Notes: generated from the sequence alone by a model not told the origin. Shown: positions 10,301 through 20,314, numbered from the stretch's first letter. The stretch: 64,000 bases of DNA from Bedellia somnulentella (GCA_963576735.1 OY755178.1:6758001-6822000), one strand, 5' to 3'. Numbers and translations are program-made.

Positions 10301-12611
10301 GTAAAAAATTAGTTACCTGTACTTCTTTACCATCAGCAAAAGCAACATATTGATCTTTAAAAGCACATGCTCTTATTGTCATATTAGATTCAATGCTATC
10401 AGATTCAGTTTTTCCATTCAGTGAGATTTCAGTAGCGGTCTTTTGAACCATTGAAATTTTAGGAGAGTAGCCCCAGCATACTGGCTGTTCTCTTAATATA
10501 AAAGCAATTGTTATGCAGTTGACGTGTAACAACGGATTCATAAGCCCTTCACTTCCCCAACTTACTTCCCTAACGGTCCCTTTAATATTGGTGCTGCTCG
10601 ACAACTTCCAAGTATTCTTATGATCTCTTCTCCAAAAGAATAGATTACCTAGAGATGTGCCAACACACAGTGTATCACTCAAATTACAAAAACTGATATT
10701 TGTATATATATCTCCTTCAGCCGTATTCTCTTTTTCATTAGTCAGCACATCGTTATCTCCTGTTTCACTATCCCAAATTCTTATAATGTTGTCTCCAGCT
10801 ACTACTGCCACACTGAAGTTTCCACATAAAACAATAGACTGTCCATTGCGAGAAGCCATACGGACATGAGTATCTGTAGTAAGAGCACCATCATGGGCAG
10901 TAATAAACCTAGTCAGACTTAAGGCACCACCAACTTCCCAAGCCACCAAAAGATAGATATCACTAACAATTGCCATATATGTGATATTTCCTGGAGCTGT
11001 TAGTACTTCCGAACATGAGCCAGTTGGATCTATGAAAACAATAGCACCATTGTCTTGAGCTGCATAACATGAATATTCATCAGGTAATGCGTCTTCTTTA
11101 GCTCGAGCTGTGGTTCGCGGTCTCCATGCTGCTAATGTATCTAATGCATTCTCCTCTAAACTAGCAGTTTTCGAAACTCCTCTATTTAAACTTTGGGCAC
11201 TAGATCGCGTTGAACAGAATGTGATCATTGTTATAACATCTGTGAGCTGGTGGTGGTATGATGTTAAAGGAGCGCCTGATGCAGACTGCCATCCGGAAAG
11301 AGATCCAGCAGCATCTGCAGTGATAAGTCGGCCACCTCCAAGACTGAAGTTAATGGCAGTTAAAGCTGCACTATGCGGAGCCTCCAATCGAGCCCAGGAG
11401 TACTCAAGCCAAATGTAGATTTCTCCTCCATCCCAACCTACTACTAGCAATCTACGAGATGGATGCCAAGCAAGAGCAGTCACTTGATTGGACAAGAGTA
11501 CTGGCCATTCACAACCTTCTAAGGAATTACCCTGGAAAAGAAATAAAATGCTTCATATCTATCAGAAAGAACATAAAGAAAAAAAATATTACATATTTAT
11601 ACATCTAAAGAACATTTTGTAGCTATTTTACGACAGCAAAAAAGAGCTTTTTCCAAAGGAATAAGTTTTAAGAAAAAAATAAATTGACTAAGTAAATCCA
11701 TTACATATTTTTAAACAGCCTAATTACAAGCTGGCTCTCATGCAGGATATGTGACTTTAAATTCTGAGTAGGGTCTATACTAATGTGTTTGTTTTGGGAT
11801 GCATGGTTAAAACAGTGACTGAAAACATAACATAACATAACATAAACGTTCACGCCGTTTAGCCCCGAAGGGGTTGGCAGAGGTACCAATACTCCTGAAC
11901 TCACATGGCAAGCGCCATCTAGTTTCCAGAGAAGGTACCCACGTTTTGCTTAGACAGTGTACTCACGTGATAGGGGGCAGGCCTATCGCCGTTTTGAACG
12001 AATACACTGTCACATGACTAAGTACAACTCAGCCATGTGGGTTTCCTCACGATGTTTTCCCTCACCGTTAGCAACCATGATAAATGACTGAAAACAAGGT
12101 GAAGAAATGGATTTCTTGTGTGGATGTGGGAATGACTGAGTTGTTGATCTTTCTTTTATCTATGCATACTGTGTGTAGCCAAACCATTTGTTTTTCATTT
12201 TCCTATTCATATAAAATGACATCTTTAACACCTCATTTTCATTTGCAGGTATTGTACGAATTTATGACCCATTAATAAAAAAAAATGTCACAATCACCAT
12301 TTCAGTCAGTTATTCTTTGTCAAAATCTAGCCTATGTTTTGATATTTATATAGTAAACTGAAAATTAATCCCATCATACCCATGGATACGAAAAAAGTTG
12401 CATGTCGATGATTTTAGACACCGGTCTTTTCAAGGAGTAAATATGTAGAGAGAGCTAAACTTACAGTTTCATTGAATACAGTAACGTAACCACCCTTTTG
12501 TTGATTATAGGTTCCAACTGCGAGAAGCGGTAAAGACGAATGCCATGATGATATGGTCGAAACAACATTAGATTCAATATAGTTAACTTTAGATTCAATA
12601 TATAGCGTCAT
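4129..12611 (-). CDS. IFT140: intraflagellar transport protein 140 (IFT-A complex), 3' end outside window
   Basis: CDS on the minus strand: join of 12611-12465, 11531-10317, 8776-7217, 4988-4814 and 4307-4129. All introns are GT-AG and the reading frame is continuous through every junction (1092 codons). IFT140 is a core subunit of the IFT-A complex, needed for retrograde transport and membrane-protein entry in cilia; in insects it is expected in ciliated sensory neurons. The start (MTLYIESKVNY, then SSWHSSLPLLAVGTY) matches the family N-terminus. Residues about 1-690 read as WD40 beta-propellers (LAWHPSRRLLVVGWDGGEIYIW; IIRIWDSETGDN). From about 710 onward the protein is helical TPR-like (NLGMIDEAESLFREA; DNAIALYQKAGKPHMALKLAM). 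The human protein is about 1460 residues, so about 370 C-terminal residues are missing and should lie left of position 1. No further exon was found between 1 and 4128, where LINE and copia sequence is present. Confidence 0.93.
4560..4850. repeat. triplicated exon-4 donor region of IFT140 (three diverged tandem copies, about 112-bp period)
   Basis: The exon-4 end at 4790-4850 shares 'cagctttctgata' and 'gcattgtcagt' with two further blocks at about 4679-4740 and 4568-4622. 'gggaccccgtgataa' recurs at 4680 and 4795. On the gene strand the leftmost copy keeps the segment coding DNAIA but has one extra base before the donor, which is a consensus GTAAGT. The middle copy has lost bases and its donor. 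The two extra copies therefore look like decoy exon ends inside the intron. Confidence 0.75.
4814..4988 (-). CDS. IFT140: IFT140 coding exon 4 (TPR)
   Basis: Acceptor TCCCCCAG precedes 4988. It encodes MYIKSGVVTSAIRVAAEARSW... ending at DNAIALYQKAG, where the last Gly codon is split over the junction to exon 5. The donor is a weak GTCAGT at 4813. The 3' end of this exon, including the donor, is repeated twice more in the downstream intron (see the repeat entry at 4560). Confidence 0.88.
5029..5215 (-). repeat. Repeat-B copy
   Basis: Starts 'actcatgactaaaatcct' and contains 'ggggtagccagagc', 'gtaaaataaaggtttttgg' and 'gttgcctcttacgaac'. It lies in IFT140 intron 3. Confidence 0.8.
5425..6442 (+). 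repeat. degenerate interspersed element with LINE-UTR-like ends, IFT140 intron 3
   Basis: Opens with 'actagctgaccccacagact' and closes with 'caaacaaactcttcagc', a run of AT, then 'attagtatagat'. This start/end pair recurs at 48345-49287. There is no protein-coding capacity left. It is probably a non-autonomous or 3'-derived LINE copy; this is an inference from the end motifs. Confidence 0.5.
6443..7216. other. IFT140 intron 3 remainder
   Basis: AT-rich intron sequence with a (TC)n(AC)n microsatellite at about 6508-6538. Nothing else is recognised. Confidence 0.7.
7217..8776 (-). CDS. IFT140: IFT140 coding exon 3 (second propeller and start of TPR array)
   Basis: Acceptor TTTTCAG precedes 8776 and donor GTAAGT follows 7217; 520 codons, phase 0. 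It begins VWLRSKEIEVKFSM, continues the WD/propeller segment (IIWSDLLVGV, LYLWDVANDV), then turns helical with TPR-like repeats (YLESIGDLDGAFEAYTRAND, MYQMARHYELQPDQTENAVK). Confidence 0.93.
9071..9590 (-). repeat. Repeat-B copy split by a SINE-A insertion
   Basis: The left half 9071-9148 (cggctataaatccctagaag ... cagccacttttgga) and the right half from about 9512 (cggaagttgactggg ... ggttgttggtgatgagtctc) are one Repeat-B unit interrupted by SINE-A. Confidence 0.75.
9149..9511 (+). mobile_element. SINE-A copy inserted in Repeat-B (IFT140 intron 2)
   Basis: Near-complete unit: a degenerate tRNA-like head (ctctgtgggtagaacaccgc), the body 'gtgtaaataatttatcgtgg', 'gggaaaacatcgtaagg' and 'cacgtgacgtacgaatacac', and an end near 'ccttcggggatatacggc'. 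It lies on the strand opposite to the gene. Confidence 0.75.
9669..9784. mobile_element. palindromic MITE, about 116 bp
   Basis: Long inverted arms: the left arm from 'taatgaacaaaaaatactgg' to 'gaaaaagcgtgg' pairs with the right arm 'ccacgctttttcac' to 'ttttttgttcattaa'. The spacer is only about 25 bp. No coding capacity. Confidence 0.75.
10033..10240 (-). repeat. Repeat-B copy, degenerate
   Basis: Contains 'cggctataaatccca', 'gatagccagagcttta', 'gttggtgacgcatctcca' and 'cgcctcgtacgcca', in Repeat-B order. It lies in IFT140 intron 2. Confidence 0.7.
10317..11531 (-). CDS. IFT140: IFT140 coding exon 2 (WD40 propeller)
   Basis: Acceptor TTTTCCAG precedes 11531 and donor GTAACT follows 10317; 405 codons, phase 0 at both ends. 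It contains WD-like blades such as LAWHPSRRLLVVGWDGGEIYIWLEY, TAINFSLGGGRLITADAAGSL and NIIRIWDSETGD. It starts GNSLEGCEWPVLLSNQVTALAW, just upstream of the first open-frame methionine. Confidence 0.93.
11828..12084 (-). mobile_element. SINE-A copy with target-site duplication (IFT140 intron 1)
   Basis: Reverse-oriented SINE-A with its (ATAAC)n tail on the left, lacking the tRNA head (5' truncated). A 12-bp duplication TGACTGAAAACA flanks it at 11816-11827 and 12085-12096, showing retroposition. Confidence 0.88.
12465..12611 (-). CDS. IFT140: IFT140 coding exon 1
   Basis: ATG at 12611; 49 codons ending VFNET, then donor GTAAGT at 12464. The first residues (MTLYIES...SSWHSSLPLLAVG) align with the N-terminus of the family, which supports this start. 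The exon joins in phase 0 to 11531. Confidence 0.9.
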
Positions 12612-12840
12612 ATTTAAGGCACAAGTTGCTATTTTATTGATTTTGTACTAGTTTAAACTAAACAATGATGAAAAATCCGATTACTTATGATATTTCTCCT
12701 CATAATTGCAGCAAAAGAAGACAGAAAACAAATAAGTTGTCATAGCAACGATGATCAACAAACAAACAAATAGATTGTTTTAATTATTTGGCAATTAACT
12801 TAGCAGTGGCTGGTGATAACTGCCAGAGATAATTAAGGAG

Positions 12841-13343
12841 CCAATTGGCCTAGACCTCGCTTTTATAACATACCCTTTTTATATTATAAATCGATAAAGA
12901 ACATCATACTTAAAAACTTTGCCCATGGAATGCCTATCTAAAACATTGTAATTTTCAAAAAAAAATGATAATTAAAAATTGTCGTACCTAGTTCAAACTG
13001 AGAATGTATAGAACTAGATTCTTTGCTTCAGTGAAAATAAGAAATAAAAAAAAACATTTGATCTATGGTGTAAACAAAAACATAACCTCTTTCGATAATT
13101 TCCAGTTCAATCGCTCGCTTACCGGTTTATTTTCATGATATTATTTTTCAACGACGATCAATACAACTGGAAAATACCGAAAGAAGTTATATTTTTGTTT
13201 ACAGAGCGAAAAGCATAGATCAAATGTTTTTTTTGTTTCTTATTTTCACTGAAGCAAAGATTCTCATTCTATACATTCTCAGTTTGAACTAGGTACGACA
13301 ATTTTTAATTATTATATTATTTTGAAAATTACCATATTTTAGA
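12841..13343. mobile_element. foldback element copy 1 (palindrome with 70-bp spacer)
   Basis: Begins 'ccaattggcctagacctcgc'. The arm 'gtcgtacctagttcaaactg ... agtgaaaataagaaata' is repeated inverted at about 13190-13330. The spacer at about 13103-13170 reads 'ccagttcaatcgctcgctt' onward. There is no protein. It lies upstream of the IFT140 start codon. Confidence 0.85.
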
Positions 13344-13791
13344 CCAATTGGCCTAGACCTCGCTTTTATAACATACCCTTTTTATATTATAAATCGATAA
13401 AGGACATCAAACTAAACAACTTTGCCCATGGAATGCCTATCTAAAATATTGTAATTTTCAAAAAAAATATAATAATTAAAAATTGTCGTACCTAGTTCAA
13501 ACTGAGAATGTATAGAATGAGAATCTTTGCTTCAGTGAAAATAAGAAATAAAAAAAAACATTTGATCTGTGCTTTTCGCTCTGTAAACAAAAATATAACT
13601 TCTTTCGGTATTTTCCAGTTGTATTGATCGTCGTTGAAAAATAATATCATGAAAATAAACCGGTAAGCGAGCGATTGAACTGGAAAATACCGAAAGAGGT
13701 TATGTTTTTGTTTACACCATAGATCAAATGTTTTTTTTTATTTCTTATTTTCACTGAAGCAAAGAATCTAGTTCTATACATTCTCAGTTGG
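13344..13791. mobile_element. foldback element copy 2 (spacer inverted relative to copy 1)
   Basis: Same head sequence as copy 1 and the same arms. The spacer at about 13616-13686 is the reverse complement of that of copy 1 (starts 'ccagttgtattgatcgtcg', ends 'gcgagcgattgaactgg'). Confidence 0.85.
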
Positions 13792-13930
13792 CCAATTGGC
13801 CTAGACCTCGCTTTTTTAACATACCCTTTTTATATTATAAATCGATAATGGACATCAAACTAAACAACTTTGCCCATGGAATGCCTATCTAAAATATGGT
13901 AATTTTCAAAATAATATAATAATTAAAAAT
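13792..13930. mobile_element. foldback element copy 3 (left end only)
   Basis: A third direct copy of the head 'ccaattggcctagacctcgc' and the following 110 bp, with no arms. Confidence 0.75.
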
Positions 13931-14300
13931 CTTATTTATTTAATGTTTTGCTGTTGGCCCTGTGAATCTTGTGATCTGTGCAGCATCATTTAGACTTTAT
14001 GTGTGCCGGGCAGCTCCCCCCGGGCCGCCCCGGGGCTAAGGAGTGTGTATACTTAAGTTGTATCAGATGGATACAGAGAAAGATATTTTTATATTTAATC
14101 CCAGTTTGATTTTAACTACCGATATTGATATACATAGTAATCACTTGTCATTAGTTTTTTTACATACTTCTTAGACTGACATTTTTGACCTGTGTATTAG
14201 GAAAGGGACTATAATCACACAATTAGTTCCGGCGTAGTTAAACGAAACGTGAATAAATGCATTTACGTTGCGTTTATTTTTATATTTTTTTTAATAATAG
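13931..14300. other. intergenic, unassigned
   Basis: No ORF. A short GC-rich palindromic patch at about 14015-14038 (ccccccgggccgccccgggg) stands out from the AT-rich surroundings; its role is unknown. Confidence 0.5.
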
Positions 14301-14366
14301 CGATTGATAGTCTCTGCCTACCCTAATGGGAATTAACGGCGTGAGAATATGTATGTATGTATGTAT
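14301..14366 (+). repeat. 3' tail fragment of the RTE-like LINE family
   Basis: 'gcgattgatagtctctgcct ... aacggcgtgag' followed by TATG repeats equals the 3' end of the LINE at 57567-59748. Confidence 0.7.
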
Positions 14367-14769
14367 TTGGGAATAATAAATTTTGTTTTGAATAACCCTT
14401 GATTACCAATAACCATTCAAGTAAGACGTTAAGCGCACTTGCATTAAGTTTATTTTTACACTGAACAATTTTAACACGATCAATTATTAAACGCTCGAGT
14501 TCTCTTACAAATAAATAAAATAAAAAATGCGTTAGCCAAGTAGACTACCACAGTAATAAGTTGATAAAAAATGATGTGTAATAGCCATTTTTTATCGATT
14601 TATGCAATCATAATATTTATGCAATCATAATATTTATGCGTATTTTTCTCTAATAATAATACAATTACACAGACAACTAAAGTAAAAGTAATCATATACA
14701 CTTACATACATACATGTAAGTTTTTATAATAGTGTCAAATAGTTAATGTCCAGCAGTCAATTAGTGTCT

Positions 14770-14915
14770 GAAAAGGCCCGGATGGCTGTGCTGTGAATGA
14801 TGCTATTCTTGTTCCTACGGTTATGAATGAATGGCAGTGAATGTTGGGTGGGGCAGAAGAAGCATGAGAGTAGAGTTAATGCAGTAGAGATGTGGTCCCT
14901 CAGAAAATTATATTT
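14770..14915 (+). pseudogene. decayed RTE-like LINE fragment
   Basis: Reads in broken frames as GCAVNDAILVPTVM then stops, matching the segment LVPTLMYGSECWVWQKKHESRVNAVEM of the 57.6-kb element. Stop codons are present, so it is a fossil. Confidence 0.65.
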
Positions 14916-14996
14916 AATGTTTTCATATCCAATTTTATTTGTTATTAGTCTTGCTTGAGACATTTCTGATTTGTTTCTTCTTTGTTTTTTTCTCGA

Positions 14997-17828
14997 TTTT
15001 ATTTATTTATTTATTTATTCAAGGCACACCAACAGCATTATAACATAGATTGCATTAACATTCATTTTTAAAGTATTGGTCAGTTATAATGCCAACAACA
15101 GTGCACACAGCATTGACAATATTATAACTTAAAGATATAACTAAAAAATTGATTTAAAACTATAATAAAATAAAACTAGAATAGACAATTAAAATTCCCA
15201 ACATTAATAATAAATTACAAACAAAAAAATTAATAAAATTATAAAAAATAAAGTGACAATACCAAAACATTTGAAAATTTGTATTTAATAAGACTTTAAA
15301 TAATGAAATAATAATAATAATTGATTAATTAATTTCAGGCACCAATTGCCTACATTTTTTCTTAAAACGAAACAGTGTGTCATTATAGACGTCAGGCGCG
15401 CATTCATGACCTATTGCACACAATGAATTGTAAAGTTGGCAGACTCTGTGGATAGGGTTGTTTGCGGCCATGTTTGTTCTCACAGTCGGGACGGCCAGAG
15501 GGCGAGCACTTCGCAGTGCTCTTTGGGGAACGTTCAGCTGAATTAAGGGCAATAATGAGGATGACATAGATCCATCAATAATCTTGTGCAAAGTAGCTAA
15601 ATCCTGGAGTTGCCTGCGAGCAAGCAAAGGATCCAGTTTAAAATACCTACACCTTTCCTCATATGATCTCAACTGCCTTCTCAGATTCGAGCGCGAAGCC
15701 AAAAGCCTAACAAATCGTTTTTGAACAGATTCGAGGTTCTCTATATGGGTGTTATAAATAGGTGTCCATATTACACATGCGTACTCTATCTTACCTAAAA
15801 CAAAAGATTTAAAAAGCCTAACCATACTTTGGGGGTTTCTAAAATCCCTTGTTACTCTAGAAAGAAATCCAAGCAGCCTATAACACTGATTCACTATCTC
15901 AACACACTGTTCCGCAAACGATAATTTTGTATCTTGAAGTACCCCAAGATCCTTGACAACTGACTTCCTAGTTAGTGTCTTTTGCCCAACTCTATAATCG
16001 TACGAAATCGTATTGCTTTTCATTGTAAATGTTGTGGTAAAGCATTTATCTATATTTAATTTCATGTAATTTTTTTTGCACCAAGTATTAATTACGTCAA
16101 TATCCCTCTGCAAGTCCTCACAGTCGTCAAGCGTGTGAACAACCCTAAAGATCTTTAAATCATCAGCAAAGAGAAGACAGGGGTTGTGAAGATGGCCAAC
16201 CAGGTCGTTAATAAATATGTTAAATAGTAACGGTCCCAATATCGATCCCTGGGGAATTCCAGAGGTTGCTGTTATCGGTTTAGAAAGGTAACCCTGTAAT
16301 GCAACTAGTTGGGACCTGTTCTCCAAGTATGACTTAAGCCACCTTAGTAAACTCCCATGAACCCCATAAGCCTCTAGTTTACCATTCATGATAACATGTA
16401 TGAGCTTGTCGAATGCTTTCATGAAATCGGTATAAATAGCATCAACCTGAGCACATTCCCCAAAAGATTTGTGTATGTAATTCACGCATTCCATTAAATT
16501 AGTAACAGTGGATTTTCCCTTGATAAAACCATGTTGTTCAGGAACTATAAAGGATTTCATATGGAAGCTCAAAGCATCAAATACGAATGACTCAAAAACC
16601 TTTGATAAACATGACAAGATGCTAACCGGCCTATAGTTGCTGCAATTAGACAAGTTCCCGGACTTGTGTATTGGTATGATAAAAGATTTTTTCCAGTAAC
16701 TAGGAAATACTCCCATTTCAAGGCTTTTATTGAAAATAAGGTAAAGTGGATACGTTAACGCTTTAGCGCAAGCTTTTATAAACATTGGGGGGATACCGTC
16801 CGGTCCGGAACCCTTATTCACATCTACCTGTTTTAATTTTGTAAGAATATCGTTTTCAGATACGGAAAAACTAGATAAGGTTGTGTGGGATATTATGTGG
16901 GAGTAATCATAATGGATGTTGTGTATATCCCTCTCGTATACAGAGGCGAAGAATTCTGCGAACATGTTACATACATTTTCAGGTCCACTGACAGAGTTTT
17001 TTCCTAGAAACATAGTGTTAGGTATGGAATTATTGTACTTTTTCGACTTTACAAACGAGAAAAACAACCTATTATTTGAATCAAGAGAGGCTTCTATACT
17101 TTCAACATAACTAGAATAGCAATCTTTAATTAATTGTTTAGATCTAGCACGAAGTAAGGAAAATTCGTCGTAGTCACGTGGGTTTCCGTACTTTTTATAT
17201 CTTTTATGTACTTTTTTCTTATCTTCGATACATTGCTTTAACGGTTCGGAAAACCAAATTGGATATGAGTAGGTATTAATATTTTTCAGTGGTGTATTTT
17301 CAGAAATAATTTTATTTAAGGTAGAATAGAACAAGTCTATGTTACAGTTTATATCACGATCGCCCAAAAGCTCTAACCAGTTTACCTCTTCAATCGATTT
17401 GACACATTGAGCTATATTGCATTTTCTAAAATTAAAAACTCTTTTCCTCAGTGGTTTAAGAGCTTTAGGACCATTAATAATATCTACCTCGAAAGCGGGA
17501 TGATGGACGTCTGTTTTAGATATACCAATACATTGCTTGAGTTTTAGATTAAAGTCATCACACAAAAACAAGTCTAACGTACGGTTATTCATATTCCGAA
17601 TATGATTAAATTGATATAGATGGCCTAATGATAATAGTTGTTGTAGTAATTCAGTTTTTGAGTCCAATTTGGTATAACCCATAGTTAAGATATTAGATCC
17701 CTCAAGGGATACCCAATTTAAATAGGGGAAATTAAAATCACCTAGTATAATTGTTTTAGTATTTGCAGTTTGAAATTGAGTTAAATTATCTGAGCATTTT
17801 AAAAACCATCTTCTATAATTTTCAACAT
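14997..17828 (-). mobile_element. CR1/Jockey-like non-LTR retrotransposon, 5'-truncated
   Basis: Minus-strand element with a (TAAA)n-type 3' tail at about 14997-15020. A 3' UTR of about 300 bp and a long open frame lead up to the truncation point near 17828. It lies between the divergent IFT140 and NBN starts. No clean target-site duplication was seen. Confidence 0.85.
15325..17828 (-). CDS. LINE endonuclease C-terminus plus reverse transcriptase
   Basis: An open frame of about 830 codons. It begins inside the apurinic-type endonuclease (VENYRRWFLKCSDN..., then the conserved ILGDFNFPYLNW) and continues past the first methionine MGYTKLDSK at 17682. The RT domain shows KGSGPDGIPPMFIKACA, YRPVSILSCLSKVFE, QHGFIKGKSTVTNLME, AFDKLIH, SGIPQGSILGPLLFNIFIND and catalytic LLFADDLKIF. 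The C-terminal block FRFKKKCRQLV precedes the stop at 15325. The RT frame is intact, so the copy is young, but the endonuclease N-terminus and any ORF1 are absent and it is not autonomous. Clade naming is an inference from these motifs. Confidence 0.9.
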
Positions 17829-18331
17829 TTCATTAACACCTCAAGACACTACAGTCCATTCACATTTATTTTAATTAATGTTATGTTAGCATTACTTGCT
17901 GTGAAGTGTGTCTAGCGCTTCGTGGTGTTCTCTACTTTTTTAACTGCTTGCGATATTATTATCAGGTATATCATGCCGATAAGGATTCAGAGTAGCGTAG
18001 TAAAAATTATCTTAAGGCTGGAGGTAAAATAACCGTGAACGGACTCTAGTACTAGAACTCAATCCTCGTTTGATATCTTATCACAAATTTTTTCAAGCAC
18101 ATCTACAGTTTTTCTCTTTGCTGAGGTTGATTAACACTTTCTCAGAGTAATCTTATTCCTGGCTCAAAAGGTCTAGTAACCAGGGTCGTAAAACAATAAT
18201 TGAAAAAAAGGTAAGCATAAATTAAATTTCTTCTTAGCTGTCACTTGTCACTCTGTTTTTTTCTCTATCGGTACTTAAGTTTTTTATTTTGCGAAAATTG
18301 TATCCTAAATGTGTTCAGAAATAAATATAAA
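17829..18331. promoter_or_regulatory. region upstream of NBN (5' UTR and promoter, unresolved)
   Basis: About 500 bp between the LINE truncation point and the NBN start codon. No TATA box or initiator can be assigned with confidence. The NBN frame is open upstream to about 18245 but without an ATG there. Confidence 0.4.
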
Positions 18332-20209
18332 ATGTATTATTTAACATCAGAAAACGATGAGAGAGTTATCTATGTAACACCCAAATATGACACCGTAACC
18401 ATTGGTCGTAGTCCAGATCAAGAAGTTTGTGATTTTAATGTCCGCGATGATTCTTCCATTAGTCGAAGGCACGCTACCTTGTTATTATCTGGATCCGACT
18501 TGACTGTTATGGATCTGGGCTCCAAGTATGGTACCTTTATCAATCAGGCTGAGGATGAGAAAGTTAACATTGAAAAAGATGTCATGAAGACTTTGAAAAA
18601 GGATGATAATGTAAGATTTGGAATAATGTCTTGTGTTTGGAAGGTTCATAAAAAAGAATTTATTACTTGCACATCAACATTAAAAGGTGAAAGTCTCAAT
18701 GCATTACGTAAATGCCTTGGTGTGCTAGGTGGAACATTTAAAACTGAATGGGATGACACTTGCAACTTTTTAACTATGCCAGCAATTACATTAACAATAA
18801 AAGTTGTGCTAGCTTTAGTTCAAGGAGCTCACATTGTCAATGTATCTTATTGGTATAAGTGTGCTGAAGCCATAGTTGAGAGGGTAAAGCTTCCAGACCC
18901 TAAAGATTATGTTCCAGACATAGTCGAGTCAACATTGAATAAAGAAGAAGTATCATTTCTTCCAAACCTAAATAGACAGAAAATATTTGCTGGCAAGAGA
19001 ATTGTTTTCCTTTCCAAAAGGCAGATGGAAATGTACAAGAACATATTGCTTATGTCTGGGGGCAATCCAGTGCTTCTTAGTGAAACCAAGGTGACTAAAT
19101 CTATGTTATCTGCTCCTGATGCCATTGTTGTTCAGTATGTTATAAATAACACAACACAAGAATCTCAAGCATTAAAAAACCAGCTCAACTCTATAGTTGA
19201 ATATTTGAAAAGCAAAGGTAAAAGAGTTGTAGCGGATCCTGAAATAGGTTTAGCTATATTATTCTGTTCTCTAGATAGATATTGCAACCCAGATTTCAGT
19301 GTTTCTTTGGAGGTGATGAAGGAGAATATGAAGCCACAAGCACAACAGAAACCAAATATATTGGCAGTAGAATCCCAAGAACCCACTAAGTCTAAAAATG
19401 AAAATGTAGTCATTGATGAGAGTCTAATGGAAACCAATTCAGATGCTGATTTAACTTTTAACTCTAAGCGGAAAATCAGTGAAGAAAATGAAACATTAGT
19501 CAACAGTGTCTCTAAAAAGTTTGCTTCCGAAGATAGGGTTTTGCACAATGATGATGATGATTTCTTCAATTTTATTAAACAAGAACCAGAGACCAATAAT
19601 GATTCAAAAAAATCAGATACACCAAAACTGAACTTAGCTAAGCCTCTGAAAAGGAGAGCTGAACAAATCTCATCAAATAATGAAGAAGATTTATTCAACT
19701 TCATATCCCCTGAGGAGAAAACTGATGAGTCTTCTGAACCAACTCCTAAAATATTTAAAGGTCAAAGTTTGGAACCAAATATTCAAATTAAGGATGAACC
19801 AAAAGATGTTTCACAAGAGGAACAAGAGAAAAAGCTGAAGGAATGTTACAATGAGTCATTCAAGAGCTTTTCAAAATTCAAAGGAATATCTTTGGAAGAT
19901 TTATTGAAACAAACTCTGTGCTGGAAATCCACAGATGATATTGATGTTAGTGTTAAAAAAGAAGAGAGCGTGAAGTATGAAGAAGATGATGGATCTATTA
20001 TAGTGATTACAAATGATAGCCTAATAAAAGACCGCAAAGTAGACATTCCTAATAATAGTGCTGAAGAGAACAATCAAACTAAAAACTTCAAAAAGTTCAA
20101 AAAAGTTTGGCCTACTAACATGCAGAAAGCTTTGGAACAAAGATCATTGTTGAGTTGTAATGATAAGGTCGTGTTTAATACTGGTCCAACAGCAATAGAA
20201 ACAAACTGA
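18332..20209 (+). CDS. NBN: nibrin, MRE11-RAD50-NBS1 (MRN) complex subunit
   Basis: Single-exon gene, 625 residues. Nibrin recruits the MRE11-RAD50 nuclease to DNA double-strand breaks in the nucleus and helps activate ATM. The FHA domain, about residues 20-110, has the phospho-peptide-binding residues GR (25-26), SISRRH (42-47) and LGSKYGTFIN (62-71). BRCT1 covers about 119-196 (CLGVLGGTF, NVSYWYKCAEAI) and BRCT2 about 219-318. A long acidic, Lys-rich disordered middle follows. The MRE11-binding motif KNFKKFKKV is at 584-592, as in vertebrates. The start at 18332 places the FHA domain at the very N-terminus as in the family; an open frame upstream has no ATG. The human protein is 754 residues and ends with an acidic ATM-binding motif containing DDLFRY. 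Here that end is absent, but two similar acidic/aromatic motifs occur internally: DDDDFFNF (407-414) and EEDLFNF (451-457). Confidence 0.92.
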   Translation: MYYLTSENDERVIYVTPKYDTVTIGRSPDQEVCDFNVRDDSSISRRHATLLLSGSDLTVMDLGSKYGTFINQAEDEKVNIEKDVMKTLKKDDNVRFGIMSCVWKVHKKEFITCTSTLKGESLNALRKCLGVLGGTFKTEWDDTCNFLTMPAITLTIKVVLALVQGAHIVNVSYWYKCAEAIVERVKLPDPKDYVPDIVESTLNKEEVSFLPNLNRQKIFAGKRIVFLSKRQMEMYKNILLMSGGNPVLLSETKVTKSMLSAPDAIVVQYVINNTTQESQALKNQLNSIVEYLKSKGKRVVADPEIGLAILFCSLDRYCNPDFSVSLEVMKENMKPQAQQKPNILAVESQEPTKSKNENVVIDESLMETNSDADLTFNSKRKISEENETLVNSVSKKFASEDRVLHNDDDDFFNFIKQEPETNNDSKKSDTPKLNLAKPLKRRAEQISSNNEEDLFNFISPEEKTDESSEPTPKIFKGQSLEPNIQIKDEPKDVSQEEQEKKLKECYNESFKSFSKFKGISLEDLLKQTLCWKSTDDIDVSVKKEESVKYEEDDGSIIVITNDSLIKDRKVDIPNNSAEENNQTKNFKKFKKVWPTNMQKALEQRSLLSCNDKVVFNTGPTAIETN

Positions 20210-20304
20210 TTTTTATAAATCCCTGTCAACTAGAAATTAAGATAAGCATTTATTTTTAAATTGTTTTACTTAATTATAAAAAATACATTGTATAATCAAC
20301 AAGT

Positions 20305-20310
20305 TTTATT
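20305..20310 (-). terminator. polyadenylation signal AATAAA for RSL1D1
   Basis: A canonical AATAAA on the minus strand five bases after the RSL1D1 stop codon, implying an extremely short 3' UTR that may overlap the NBN 3' UTR. Confidence 0.65.
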
Positions 20311-20314
20311 TAAA

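Noticed and set aside
18245..18331. Upstream extension of the NBN reading frame
   Set aside because: It has no ATG, only a TTG; the FHA domain of the family begins directly after the ATG at 18332.
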